Of a stretch of DNA of 64,000 nucleotides, positions 1-11,101 are shown piece by piece. The stretch spans positions 15,206,987 to 15,270,986 of the forward strand of contig ML681995.1 in the NCBI GenBank assembly GCA_007922195.1. The letters run 5' to 3'. The notes below the pieces were generated by a model. The model saw only the letters and a list, made by a program, of their open reading frames with translations. It was not told where the DNA came from and did no database searches. The position numbers and the translations under genes were made by a program. This DNA is from Podocnemis expansa. Lineage: Eukaryota > Chordata > Testudines > Podocnemididae. Every line of letters begins with the position of its first letter. The stretch's first letter is position 1.

Positions 1-2495
1 AGTCACAACTTGACTTGTCAGTCCCAGCTGCCAGAGTGTAATGGAAAAATTGCAAAACCTTTAATGCTGCTTAGCTAATCCTGCTGTTCTGACTCCTTTT
101 GCCTCTCTCGCAGATCAAATACATCTAACAAGGCATAGATAAGAAGAATTGTAATGGACAAGTGACACCAAGCTAGAGCAGTGGGAAGCTCAAAGGGGAT
201 GAGGTCAATGGGCTGCTCAACCAGAGATATTCTCGTGCCTCTTCCCCAGCCCTTCACTGAGGAGAGACTTTTTAGGTGATCTCTTGAAATGAGTGAAACC
301 ATGCTCCTCACTGCCCAAATTAGTGCTAACCCAGTTCTTCACAGGCACAGTTAGAGACTCCATCTGCTATGTCCTGTACGACTAGCCAGCAGCTGCTGTC
401 TACCTGTCTGATCCTCATGTCCATTGTCCATGGCCTCCGCACCCTGATTCAAGACAAAATCCAGAAAGGAAGAAGTTCATTTTTGCTTCTCTTCTGCGAC
501 TTCCCTCCAGGACTTGTCCCATGAGTTGTAAAAGAGAGTCATGAGAAGGTGAATATTGTCAGGAAGTCTCTGGAAGAGATGCTACAGAATGTGACACAGA
601 GCATTCACCTCACATGATTTATGGAAACTGTTTTGTTTCGTACCTCCCAAAAGATCAGCAAAGTCTTGCAAACATCTATGCCCGAAAAAGATACCAGAGG
701 TACCAAATAACTAGTTACCTTCTGTTCTTTCAATCCTTCCCCTTGTAGCTTTCTCTTTCCTTTTTTTAAGGAGAGCTAACCCCTATCTGACTTGCTCTAG
801 CTACTGTAATGAAGCAAAATCTCTTGCTTGCATCTTAAATCAGGCTGCTTTCCTTCTGAGACTGTGTAGCCGAGAATTCTTTGCCTGTTTATGTGGTTCA
901 CTGTCTCACTGAAGTTCTGTGAGAGTGTGTAAACATCTGCCTGTTCACAAACCCCTGTATATCTGAGGTTGTGTGTTACTGGAACAGGGTTTCACTGACA
1001 GACTCTAAATGTTTCCTACGTAAATCTAATTAGAGACATACACAGGTGATTTGCCTTTTCCTTGGTGGCAATTCAAAGAATTTACTGGACTGTCAGAACA
1101 CACCAGGCTTTGATTCATATGCCCATGCTGTTAAACTCTTCAGTCCAAACAACTAGAATTTCAGTACAGAGCTAGACACAAAGCAAATCTTTTACTCCAA
1201 CTTCATACAAGCTAACAGATATCGTTCTTGTTTCTCCAGGAGTTGTGGGGAGGGGGAAATGTTTTCTGGGTGATAATGGGGGATCTGAATCTCAAAAGCT
1301 GAATTAATTTCACTTCTGTAGTAGGAGATTCTCCTGTGTGTATTTAAAGGTGACTTCTTAATCGCCATTCACCTCCAGATCATGCATCCTGACTAATTAT
1401 ACAGGAACAGTAAGTGTGCCATCTTCTTAAAGGCTAGTTTTCATCTCCTGCTACTCAGTACTACCTGATCAGCTGACTCCTTGTGTTCTCTAACTGTGGT
1501 GTCTTTATAATAAATTCAAGCTGATTTGATGTTTGAGTGAGGGTGGTTCTAAAACAATAGGTAGGATAAACATGTAGCCATATTCATTGGTACTGTAGAG
1601 AGTTTGAGAGATGAGATGGAAAAGATGGCATGCTTCTCACTTCCAGTCTTACACAGAGTCCTTTTAAGTATCTGGCCACAGATGCTCTCCTGAAGTACAG
1701 ACTTTTGCTTTAAAAAAAAGGGTGGTGGTGGAAAAAATTTCACTCTTTTTTAAAAAAAACTAGTGACATGTATCTCATCTCCCTATTGCAACTGTCAAGA
1801 TTATATCCTTCTGGTGCTTTACAAATTGGTAAAACATGTCTGGGGTAGCTTTTGAGCTCAGTACCTGAGGTTTTTCTTACTACTGCATGATATTTGGGTT
1901 GCACTGTTGGGGGAGAGCAGCCTCCAGTGAAGGGAGTGTTTACTACATAACCACTTGAAATTTATATAAACACCTGAAATTTGCTAGCCATTCTTTTTCC
2001 AATAGGCAGCTCGGTTTGCTTCATATCTTTGCTCTAGCTAATGTTAAGATTAAAACATAGCTATCTTTGTTCCTGACTACACCTTTTCTTAGTAGAGATA
2101 CACCCTGACTCACTTAACGATAACTAAAGTTCCTGGAACATTTTAAGTGGAATAAACACTTCAAAATGTTGAAAGTAAGGCAAGATTTATAGCTACTTAA
2201 GCTGAAAAAAGACTTTGCACTAACTAATTATATGATTTAAGTAAAATTAGAATGTCTTTAAATGACTTCTACAAATCTTCTCTAAATTAGTAAAGGAATA
2301 AGTGACCCTATTCTCACTATAGCCTCCTGTTTAATCTTAATTAGGCTGAAAATGGCTTTTTGGGTAGAGTTGCGATGAAAGTGTTTTTTCTCTTGCGATA
2401 GAAGCAGGCCAAAAAAATAAAATAATAAAAAAAAAAAAAACACAAACAAAACCCAATACCTTTTCTCTCTTATGCTGCAAACTCCTTGAGTTGTA
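1..2495. other. AT-rich stretch with no recognised gene
   Basis: Both strands hold only short open frames without family motifs. I see no RNA gene and no full mobile element. A short A-rich run lies near 2417-2450. Confidence 0.5.
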
Positions 2496-2504
2496 GACTT
2501 AGAC

Positions 2505-2790
2505 CAAGTCTAGACTGGCTGGAGATTTCAGTGGCAATCGAAGACACAGATACAAGCTATTCAAAATAACTTGCATGTCTCCCTTTGACTTCCTAACACC
2601 TACTCACTGCAACATCTTCAGTGCACTCAATTGATGGGAAATGCCCTCCTATCAGCTAAGTACTACTCTTCTTGAGGGGGTGGTCTTAAAATGTCAACTT
2701 CCCAATCAATCAGGTCTTCATTGAGTACTCAATTGGTCCAGAAACATTGAACCGACAGCGGTGAATTTGCTGCTGTCAGTGTAAACCTGC
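2505..2790. mobile_element. MITE-like remnant, same family as 39211-39495
   Basis: Starts near a 'gtctagact' motif and ends with 'gtgaatttgctgctgt' followed by a degraded inverted end. The same order of blocks (start motif, 'ttcag...caat...gatacacaag'-like block, 'caattg', 'gtgaatttgctgctgt') recurs at 39211-39495, so the two are diverged copies of one short non-autonomous DNA element. No target duplication can be defined. Confidence 0.5.
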
Positions 2791-3289
2791 CATTAATCTT
2801 CGTTACCTCACTGTACAACTCCAATCTCGAGTTAACTGGTACACCCAGAGGGAGAAAGAGAACCATTTTACTTACTGCTTCCTTTATCCATATTTTCTGT
2901 TCTAGAGCATAATTTTTTCAATTTGTTTATTCTCTTTTTCCCCTTCTGCCTCCTCTTCACACAGCCAATCCAGGTTTCCACAGCCTTACCTGTGTATCTA
3001 CAGCCACTAAACTCCTAAGAAAAAATTCTTCATATTCACCATAGTGTGTCTAATATTTATAATTTCAGAAATCTTCAACTTTATTGTTAATTGGGGTTGA
3101 GTCTTCCAAAAGAACTCATTTCTTGAATAACTGTCTCCCTTTGGTGAGGTAGGCAATAGGCACGGTCCTGGAGACTTTAAGAAAGCCCATCGTATCTCTC
3201 ATTTTGATAGTCAGGGGTGAAGTGGGCTCTCCAAGGTTAACAAGATTTTCTCTCTTCTATCACCTTTTGCACCAGTGGAAAACTGTGTG

Positions 3290-3480
3290 GAATAGACAGG
3301 CTATAATTCACACAGTGTCCCCATTGTTCCAAGTATTGTACAAATGATCTGCCCTGGAATAATTTTAGTTTAAACAAACAAGGCAGATAGGGAGGGGGAG
3401 AATCAAAGGCACAGTCAGGACAATGAATTGGTTGGGGCAGAGCTGGGAATAGCTCTCTTGATTCCTGTTGATTGCCTTTC
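3290..3480. repeat. Old L3/CR1-type interspersed repeat relic
   Basis: Contains 'ggcagagctgggaatag' after a 'caaggcagatagggaggg' block. This block order is familiar from the ancient amniote L3/CR1-like repeats and recurs at 46375-46610. Heavily diverged; family call is from memory of the consensus. Confidence 0.4.
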
Positions 3481-3838
3481 CTGCAGAGGCCATGCTGCCT
3501 CTCAAGAACTAAGAAGGTGCACTCCTAACAAGGCAGCAGTTGAATTGATTTTTCCTCCTCCTTGGATTTTTTCCTTCTAGAATCATGGTTTTTAATGTAT
3601 GGTAAAGGGTTCGAATGAAAGGGGATTTATTCTAATTGTCTTGAAAACATATGTATATAAAGCTATTGCAATTTCCCATCTGGCACAAGAGCGCAGAAGC
3701 TTTCACTGTCATCTAAAACTCATCTTCACAGAATGGTAGCAGCCCTTTCCTTACCCATGTGGTGTTAAACAATTATTGTGCTAACCATCAGTCTGGATGT
3801 AGTTGGCTCAACATTTTTTTTTTTATTATTATTATTAG

Positions 3839-4026
3839 ATAGTGCAAAGCCAGCTGTGCCTTCAAGCCTGCAAGATATTTTCCACGACGGCCCTTTTGAA
3901 CTCCTGACTTCCCAGAAGAGCTCCCTTCAGTTTCTCATAAGGTGGTCCCTGTTCAGAGTACTAATGAACTTCAGAAGTCAATTGTTGGCTGATCCAGCTA
4001 CTTTGAGGTTGTGGTTTTGGAAACAG
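3839..4026 (+). CDS. Candidate internal coding exon of an unidentified gene
   Basis: A T-rich tract ending in 'attattattag' gives a good splice acceptor at 3837-3838, and 'aaacag|gtatgc' gives a good donor at 4027. Between them one frame is open for about 62 residues, with a composition that looks coding: an acidic-aromatic stretch (LQDIFHDGPFELL) and a helix-like LIRWSLFRVLMNF segment, ending WFWKQ. The exon would start with two bases of a split codon and end on a codon boundary (phase 0). That is compatible with the candidate exon at 33616-33723, which starts and ends in phase 0. I do not recognise the protein. The in-frame ATG at 3778 lies inside the presumed intron and is not a convincing start. 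It could also be a chance open frame. Confidence 0.4.
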
Positions 4027-4029
4027 GTA

Positions 4030-5580
4030 TGCAAGTGGAGCATGTAGGTGCTATTTTCAGAATAAAGGAAACAATTCAGTTGTTCTGCCTTTGTTTCTTG
4101 TAAGCAAGAGGAGAAAGCAAGGCCTCTTAAAGGCTGCTCAACAGGCTCTGTTTGCTGTTTATAGCTTCCCTCTCTATCCTGAATCCACTGGGCCTGAAAC
4201 CATCATAGTATTCTTAGCAAGATCCTTTGTCATTCCTGACAGGTGTATCAAGTTTGTGGGGTTTTCTTGTTTCTTCTGGTTTTCCTTTGCCTCTCCAAAT
4301 GAGACCACAAAACTTGCAGACCAGAAAAAGAAGGGACTAAGCTGACCTTGAGTCAACATCATTAGCTCCTGACTCTGGGCTATGGTTACTCTAAAACTGA
4401 GTCACCTAGATTCAGCAGCATCTGGTACAACCCTGCCCTTACCCTGACACGCTCCCTCTGTTGAAATTTTTTTGGTGAAAGATTCACATGGGAGTTCCCC
4501 CCCGGTGGTTTCTGGGGCTTCCACTGTCCCTTTCAGCTGCCACCAAAGCAATAAGCCAGTTAGATTTACAAATACCGTATCTCTCCCTGGCCTCACCTTT
4601 GGATGTCACTGTTAGAGCTCCTCACAAAATGCCATTGAATAAATCAAATTTTATCTGTGTGAAATTTGATGAAAACTCATATACAAATACATATTAAAAT
4701 CTTAAAGTTTGTTTAAAAATGTTCTACTTTCAAACCCACCATTTTAAATATTTTTATATTTCATGGCATGGGAGTAGTATCAGTTCATCTCAGGGCATGT
4801 GATATGATTGTAACTTGGTTTGGCATACATATCATATTATACAATGCTACTGACATCCTGTGAAATACTATCATGTGAAAATGACAAAAAAAAACAAAAC
4901 AAAAAACAAAAAACAAAAAAACCCAACAACAACAAACAAACCTACTCCATTCCCTCCTTTACCTTTCCCCTCTTCCTCCATTCACTCCCCCCACATAAAA
5001 AATCATGTTGTGATTTTGATTGTTTAACAGCAAGGTTTGAACCATACCAGCATTGTGAGCTGGAGTGTAGTTGTGACATCAAAAAGATCCAGTCAGAATG
5101 TTGTTGGTCTAGAGCAGCCCGAGAGGCATGGATCCTTAAGCCTATAATATGAGATCAACACAGAGATAAGTATGTCTCCTTTCTTTTTATGAAGGAAAAA
5201 TTGTAGAGAGTGAAAAAGAGGTGTTAGAGGGAAGGAAAATAATATATGTAAGTTATCAATAGGTAAATTATTTACAAAACCTTTTGGTTGTCTAGATCTC
5301 CTGAAGAAGGATATGTTGGCAGTAACTCCATAGTTTAAATTGACTAGAATTATGTACTTTAATAAAGGATTCAGATTATTTTTTCCATGTAAGAAAAATA
5401 TAGTGTAGTTGACCCAGAATTAATACAGAAGCAATTTTTGGAGACGTTAACATGCTTGATTTGATTTTTTCACTTTAACTTATCATATAATTTTTTTTTC
5501 CAGTATTTGCATTACCCCCTGAGAAGGCTGGTCTCTGACATTACTGTTTGTTAATACTAGGTGATTTAATTCTTGAGGTA
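4030..5580. other. No recognised gene; contains an A-rich simple repeat
   Basis: Only short frames without motifs. A (CAAAA)n-like A-rich tract sits at about 4885-4946 and accounts for the Lys/Asn/Gln-rich frame over it. Confidence 0.5.
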
Positions 5581-5584
5581 CGTG

Positions 5585-6310
5585 AGATACGTCTACACTG
5601 CAGTAAGAGGTGTGATTTGTTGATTCTTAGCCCAGAAGGGCTCAACAGATCAACACAGGAACTTTAGTGGCTGCTGCCCTAGGTTCCAGCTGAATGGGAG
5701 CCCTGGATGCAGCCACTAGAGCTCCTGCTTATCTGGCCTTGCTGGGGTGCTTGGTGCTGGGTGGGTGGATCGCTGGCAGAAGTGACAGCAGTCCATGGTG
5801 CTTCCACACCACTCCTGGGCCAGCTGGTCTGTCAATGGGGGCGGAGTAGGCCACCACTTGTGTCCTGCGCTCTTAGGGTGGGACTGACCAGTGTGGCCCC
5901 CTAGGGCCTGGAGCACTGTCAGACCACTGTGCCAGGCCCCAATGGCTCAAGCTGGTGTGGCCAGTCCTCCCAGGCCCCCAGCAAAGTGACCTGACATTGC
6001 TTCCGGCCCTGGAGAGCTGCTGCGGGAGGCTGCTCTGCATGCCAGCCAAACTTGCCACCAGCCATGAAGCGCAGTGGCCATGCACTGGCCTGCCCTGCTC
6101 TGCCTCCAGGAGCAGACCAGGCAGTTCAGAGGTGGGAGTGTCACTGCTGGCTGCAGCCTCTGGCCTGAGGGCCACGGCCTGCCCTGCCCTGCCCAAAGGC
6201 CACTGTGCTGGGAAGCTGGAACCCCAGGCAGGGGTGGCCCAGAATGGGGAGGCGGGTTGTGCCCTACAAAAGTGGGCAGCCCAGGAAACTGGGACCTTTT
6301 AATCCAGCCC
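5585..6310. repeat. GC-rich interspersed repeat or MITE-like block, unidentified
   Basis: Begins with 'acgtctacactgcag', a motif typical of the ends of reptile MITEs. It continues into about 650 bases of GC-rich, Cys/Pro/Gly-coding sequence open in several frames at once, which is the signature of composition and not of a gene. GC content rises sharply against the AT-rich flanks. I cannot name the family. Confidence 0.45.
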
Positions 6311-6319
6311 TGAGAAGGG

Positions 6320-7140
6320 ACCACTATGATCATCTGCTTTTCTGTGTAGCATAGGATACAGAACTTCCCTCAAATAATTCCTGGAGCAGATCTTTTAGGT
6401 GGGGAAAAAAAACCCCAAAACACTCAGTCTTGATTCTAAAATGATCAGTGAAGGACAATCCTCCACAACCATTGGCAGAGCTGACACTAAGGAATTTTAG
6501 CACATGGGATTAACAAGCGTATTTGTGTCCTTTACCATTTATTTCCCTGCATTTCTCCACACCATTTTTCTATTGCTATGGCTTTGTGCCCTCAGTGACT
6601 GACCCACTCTGGCTCTTGCCTTTACCTTTGGTAAATTGGTCTGGTGATCAATTAGTCTTTCATTTAAAAAATTATGCCTTATTTCCAGTCTGAATTTGTC
6701 TAGCACAGTTAAATGAAATTACACTAGCTTTAATCTAGGTATCACAGCATACCTAAGGGTGAATGTGTAGCAGCATGAGTTAGTTTAAGTTTGAAAACTG
6801 ATTACATCAGGAGTAGTTTGCAGTAAAAATTTTAATCCTGTAGTTTTTTTTAATTAAATTTAAATCCTTCTTAGCATTCCTACTTGTCTTGTTATCAGGT
6901 CAGTGTTTTAAACAATTTAGATCCATGTGCACAAAGCTAGTAGAAAAATGGGGAAAGTTTTTCTGAACATGATGGTAACAAGAATTCTTTTGCCCCCCCA
7001 AAAATGGAGTTTGCAATTTCTCAGCTTTTGTGCATTCATGAACAAGCTCATTTGTTAAATTCTAAATCTCAAAACCTATCCTACAGTTACAGACCCTTGT
7101 GCTTTTATTTCACTAGCTTTTGTTAATTTATCAGAGTGAA
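6320..7140. other. AT-rich stretch, nothing recognised
   Basis: No motif-bearing frame, RNA gene or element end seen on either strand. Confidence 0.5.
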
Positions 7141-7144
7141 AACA

Positions 7145-7542
7145 ATTTGAGTCCTGTGGCGCCTTAGAGACTAACAAATTACTTTGGCGTAAGCTTTTAT
7201 GGGCTCCAACTTGCTTCGTCAGATGCATGAAGTGGAGGCTACTGTTGAGATACATATATCGAGATACATATATCCACACACATATGCCAGGAGAGCAGGG
7301 GATAGCAAAGTCAGTTGAGTTAGGGGAGATGGGGCTCATTCACACCAGTTGATTAGAAGGTGAGAATGTGTGAACAGAGACAAATACTTTTTGTAATGTG
7401 CTAACCATTCCAACTCCTTATTCAGACTCAGTCTGATTGTGTCAGATTTGCAAATCAACTCCAGTTCTGCAGTTTTACACTGATCTTTTTTTCTTTTTGA
7501 AGTTTTATTGTTGAAGTATGGCAACTTTCAGTCTGCTGCTGA
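7145..7542 (-). mobile_element. Penelope-like element, 3' end fragment, minus strand
   Basis: Read on the minus strand, this piece encodes a C-terminal PLE segment (AELELICK... then LAHYKKY). That segment matches the AELKLICK...FFSHYK segment encoded at 8700-8810 on the plus strand. It then runs into the PLE tail: 'catctgacgaag', 'cataaaagctta', 'gttagtctctaaggcgccac'. It abuts the plus-strand RT fragment at about 7543, so the two PLE pieces lie head to head. The tail belongs to the 'gtcctgtggcaccttagagac' subtype, unlike the tail at 8940-9070. Confidence 0.75.
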
Positions 7543-8620
7543 GTGTCCAAGGAGATGGAAGTGTTCTCCTACTGGTTTATGGTATATAATTTATATCTCC
7601 AAGTCAGTGGCACTGCTATGGGCACTTGCATGGCCCCACAATATGCCAACATCTTTATGGGCAACTTAGAGCAGCATTTCCTCAAGTTTCATCCCAAAAC
7701 ACCTCTTCTTTACCTACGCTACATTGATGACATCTTCATCATCTGGACCCACAGCAGGGATGCTCTTGAAGATTTTCACAGAGATTTCAACAATTTCCAC
7801 TCCACAATCAAATTGAGCCAAACACTCCACACAGAAGATCCACTTTCTCAACACTATAGTACAAATCAGGGATAGACACATCAACACCATCCTGTACCAA
7901 AAACCTACTGATCGGTATAGTTACCTACATCCCTCGAGCTTCCATCCTAAACACACCGCACGATCCATTGTCTACAGCCAAGCCCTAAGATATAACCGCA
8001 TCTGCTCTGATCCCCGAGACAGAGACAGACATCTTGAGGATCTCTATCAAGCATTCTTGAAACTACAGTACCCACCTGGGGAAGTAAGAAAACAAATCGA
8101 CAGAACTAGACGGGTACCCCAAAGTCATCTACTACAGGAGAGGCCCAATAAAGAAAACAACAGAACACCACTAGTCACCACATACAACCCTCAAGTCAGA
8201 CCTCTGCAACAAATCATGAAGGACCTCCAGCCTATTCTAAAAGATGATCCCTCACTCTCTCAAGCCTTGGGAGACAGACCTCTCCTTGCCTACAGACAGC
8301 CACTCAACCTTAAACGGATACTCACCTGCAACTACAGATCTACCAGCAGAAACATTGAGGCAGGCACACACCCCTGCAACAAATCACGCTGCCAAGTCTG
8401 CCCACATATCTGTACAATAGATACCATCATAGGTCCTAATCAAGCCTGCTACTCCATCAAAGGCTCATTTACCTGCTCATCTACTAATGTGGTCTATGCC
8501 ATCATATGCTAGAAATGCGCCAACACCTTATACGTTGGACAAACAGGATGATCCCACACAAAAGAATCAATGAGCATAGAACTGATATTAGAACTCATAA
8601 AACAAACAAACAAACAAAAA
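7543..8620 (+). pseudogene. Penelope-like element: RT, linker and start of GIY-YIG nuclease, decayed
   Basis: The first frame (7543-7875) carries reverse-transcriptase motifs: GTAMGT, MAPQYANIFM and the catalytic YIDDIFIIW. A frameshift follows near 7860. The linker continues in another frame through 8057-8512, which has a Cys-rich stretch (CNKSRCQVCPHIC) typical of the PLE RT-to-endonuclease linker. The frame then reaches VVYAIIC, a stop at 8510-8512, and LYVGQTG, the start of a GIY-YIG endonuclease. The remaining nuclease is deleted or scrambled around a (CAAA)n tract at 8598-8622. The N-terminal part of the protein is missing. PLEs use these two domains for target-primed insertion; this copy cannot encode a working protein. 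Confidence 0.85.
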
Positions 8621-9072
8621 AACCCTAGTTGCTGAGAACTTCCATCTTTCTAATCACTTGATAAATGATTTGTTAATGACTATTGTCAGAGTTGTGACTG
8701 TGACATCAAGACTTCAAGGAGAAACAGCTGAACTTAAGTTAATATGCAAATTAAATTTTGTGAAAGCAGGATTGAATCAAGACTGTGGGTTCTTTTCCCA
8801 TTACAAAAGGCAATTTGACTTCAGGCTTCCCAGGATTTGAACCTAACAACTGCTCCAATTTGCTATTACTGTATGACCTGATCCTTTGTTTTATACCCCC
8901 TTACATTTATTTTCATTCCATTCTGTAAGTTCACCCATCTTTGAAGCATCTGACAAAGTGGGATTTTCTCCCATGAAAGCTCATGTGAAAAATAAATCTG
9001 TTAGTCTTTTAAGTGCCTCACGACTCTTTTTTGCCGGACTAGACAAACATGGCTATATCTTTAGAAATTGGT
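8621..9072 (+). mobile_element. Penelope-like element, C-terminal remnant and 3' tail
   Basis: Continues the copy above. A remnant coding block (8690-8830) is followed by the tail: 'gcatctgacaaagtggga' (8945), 'gaaagctcatgtg', 'aaataaatctgttagtc', and the terminal block 'gactagacaaacatggcta' near 9040-9058. The same tail recurs alone at many sites in the window. Confidence 0.75.
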
Positions 9073-9075
9073 TAA

Positions 9076-9185
9076 TGGTTGCCATTTTTGATATCTGATT
9101 TGTTTCCATTTATCCTTTTGTGCAGAGGACAGTCTGGTTTGGCTAATATACACAACAGAGGGGCAAGTTGTGCATCGAAAATATT
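9076..9185 (-). mobile_element. Antisense fragment of a Penelope-like element (GIY-YIG region)
   Basis: The block 'gatatctgatttg...ccatttatccttttgtgcagag...acagtctggtttg' parallels 52430-52500, where the minus-strand PLE encodes its GIY-YIG segment. It lies directly after the plus-strand PLE tail, in the opposite orientation. Confidence 0.5.
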
Positions 9186-9319
9186 GTATACTTGTTAGAG
9201 GTCCAGATAAAGGTGAAAGGCAGACAAATTGCAAGTGTTTGAGAGAAGATGGAGGGGAAAAACACAGGTGATGTCACAGTGGGGATTTAGGAGAGAAAAC
9301 CATATCAGGAGATGGATGT

Positions 9320-9760
9320 GACGTAGAACAAAACCAGAAATATCCAAACCACAAAACTGGCTTGTAGTTGGGAGCTTTAACTACTGAGATATCTGTTGGA
9401 AGTGTAATATGGCAAAATACAAAATCTCTAGTGTGTTTTTGGAACTGGCAAGAGACTTGGGGACTACATGTTTCAAAAGGTGGAACTAGTAACCAAGAGG
9501 ACAGCCATTTTAGACTTAATTCTGACTAACAGGAGGAATTGTTTGCAGAAATGAAGGCAGAAGATATGTTGGGTGGACGTGATCAAGAAATGATGGATTT
9601 TGTTATATTAAGGGTAGAAAGGGGGTTCAAGTGGCAAAATAAGGACAGTGCAGACTTCAACAACTCAGAGAACTAGTAGGAAAGGTAATGTAGGAAAGGA
9701 CATGTAAGGGAAAAAGCATTTCAGGAGAGTTGACAATTTCTTAGAGATAACAGATTTAAA
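9320..9760 (+). pseudogene. CR1 LINE ORF2 fragment (endonuclease-to-RT spacer), first part
   Basis: Translated on the plus strand with several stops, it shows the CR1 order: 'LELARDLG' followed by 'PRGQPF' and 'LTGG', matching the conserved 'PTRG..LLDLVLTN' segment after the CR1 endonuclease. The CR1 seems to resume at about 10460, so the sequence between is probably inserted or rearranged. No intact frame remains. Confidence 0.55.
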
Positions 9761-10089
9761 ATTTTTATTAAGGAAACATTTTAAAGGAACAGACAACCAT
9801 ATTGTTAAACATAGGGAGTGACTGGGCATCCAGGTTCACAGTACAGGTCATTGGGAAGGGACACCTTTTAGTAAAGATGGCAAGTACAACCAGTGCATGA
9901 GCTACAGCATCCTGGATGAAGAAAGTCAAAAGACTATGGGTTTGGAATATAAGAGTTAGGAAGTTTGAGAACATTGCCCTTATAGATGTTGCAGAGGGTA
10001 TAAAAGGTGTGGTGAAATAGAAGTACATATGTTAATAAAAGTTAGTCATCCCAAATTGTGTTTGTATTATGGTGTCTAGAGTCCATTCG
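9761..10089. other. Unassigned sequence inside the interrupted CR1
   Basis: About 330 bases between the CR1 fragment and the inverted LINE fragment. It could be very diverged CR1 or part of the insertion. No motif decides. Confidence 0.3.
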
Positions 10090-10455
10090 AAGATACATTC
10101 CTGTTTGTGAAGATGGAGGTCTGTGTATCCTCTTGATTGCAGTTCATAGAGGTGGTCCTCCTTATGCATCCTGGTACTGTCTGTGCCTGTTTATATGTTT
10201 AATGTAGATGTCGCTGGACCACCTAATGGCGTCGGATGCCATGAGGCAGCACATCAACCAAACATAGCACTGTCCGACACCATGCACTTGTTGGTGGGGT
10301 CCCAGGTACCTAGGGTGCCAATGATCAGGGTGTGGATCTGTATCTCATAGCCCTTAGCTTTCAGGGTGTCAGCTAGGGGACCGTACATCTCCTCTTTCTG
10401 GATCTGGGCACTGTGAAAGGCTGGGATGTGGTTTTCAAAGGGTACCATATGTTGC
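10090..10455 (-). pseudogene. LINE reverse-transcriptase C-terminal fragment, R2-like
   Basis: The minus-strand frame 10448-10254 reads VPFENH, then a Tyr-Gly-Pro-Leu-Ala segment, then LIIGTLGTWDPTN. After a short break, MASDAIRWSSDIYIKHI follows at lower coordinates. The order VPFEN... VGALG.WDP.N... MVSD.IRWS.DIYI is what I know from R2-type LINE proteins of vertebrates, downstream of the RT core. It is a fragment without RT active site. It could belong to another site-specific LINE clade. Confidence 0.5.
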
Positions 10456-10459
10456 TCAT

Positions 10460-10990
10460 GATGATCTTTTAAAGGATCAAACTATGCCAAAGCAAAGGAA
10501 AGGTAAGAAGAATAGTGAGAGGCCAGCATGGAATATTACAAAGAGTAGAAACATGGAAAAATGGCAAATGATAAATGCAAAAAAAAAAATAGCACAAATA
10601 TGTTTGAATTAAATCAGGAAAGCTAAGGCTCAAAATTAATCATACAAAGTAAGGGATATAAGAAGCAATAAGAGGTTCTATACATATATTAAGAGCATGA
10701 GAAAGATGGAAGACTGTGTAAGTCCTCTGGTTAGCAAGAAGAGTTAATAGTGGACAACATCAAGAAGGCTGTGGTATTGAATATCTATTCTGCTTCAGTT
10801 ATCACAGAGAAGGTTGCCAGGTGCTTAATGTGATTAGTATTACAAATAAGGGAGAGGGAAGACAAGCCAGAATGGAGAAAGAACAGGTTAAAGAATATTT
10901 TAATTAATTAGATGTCTTTACATCACTGGGGCCTGATGAGTGGATATATCTTCTGTAGGCTACGTTACACTTGAGGCCTGGTGCAGTAGT
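10460..10990 (+). pseudogene. CR1 LINE ORF2 fragment, second part (start of RT domain)
   Basis: Plus-strand translation gives 'SERPAWN', a basic stretch, then 'EGRQARMEKEQVKEYF' and 'LDVFTSLGPDE', the conserved CR1 spacer and the first RT motif 'K..GPDEI'. The same GPDEI motif occurs in the minus-strand CR1 near 59985. Stops are frequent. Confidence 0.65.
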
Positions 10991-11074
10991 AACACAAAAC
11001 AGAGCAACTCATCCCATTATTCTGGCCAAGAAATGTTGAGGCAAACAAGCCTATTATATACTCATCCTGTTGAT

Positions 11075-11098
11075 TGGCCTCTTTTTCTCTTTCATTAG
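11075..11098 (+). promoter_or_regulatory. Splice acceptor just upstream of the TOPORS-like start codon
   Basis: A pyrimidine tract 'cctctttttctctttc' is followed by 'attag', with the exon beginning 'atcATGG' at 11099. The human TOPORS main coding exon, as I recall it, also begins just before the equivalent Met-Ala-Ser. This suggests a conserved intron boundary and an upstream non-coding or short coding exon that I cannot locate. Confidence 0.6.
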
Positions 11099-11101
11099 AT
11101 C

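Noticed and set aside
3778..3838. ATG at 3778 as a start codon for the candidate exon frame
   Set aside because: The bases from 3778 to 3838 read as a splice polypyrimidine tract, encoding only a Phe/Leu run, so they are more likely intron.
5707..6333. Overlapping frames of up to 128 codons in a GC-rich block
   Set aside because: Open in several frames and on both strands at once, with Pro/Gly/Cys-rich composition and no domain. This is the effect of low stop density in GC-rich repeat DNA.
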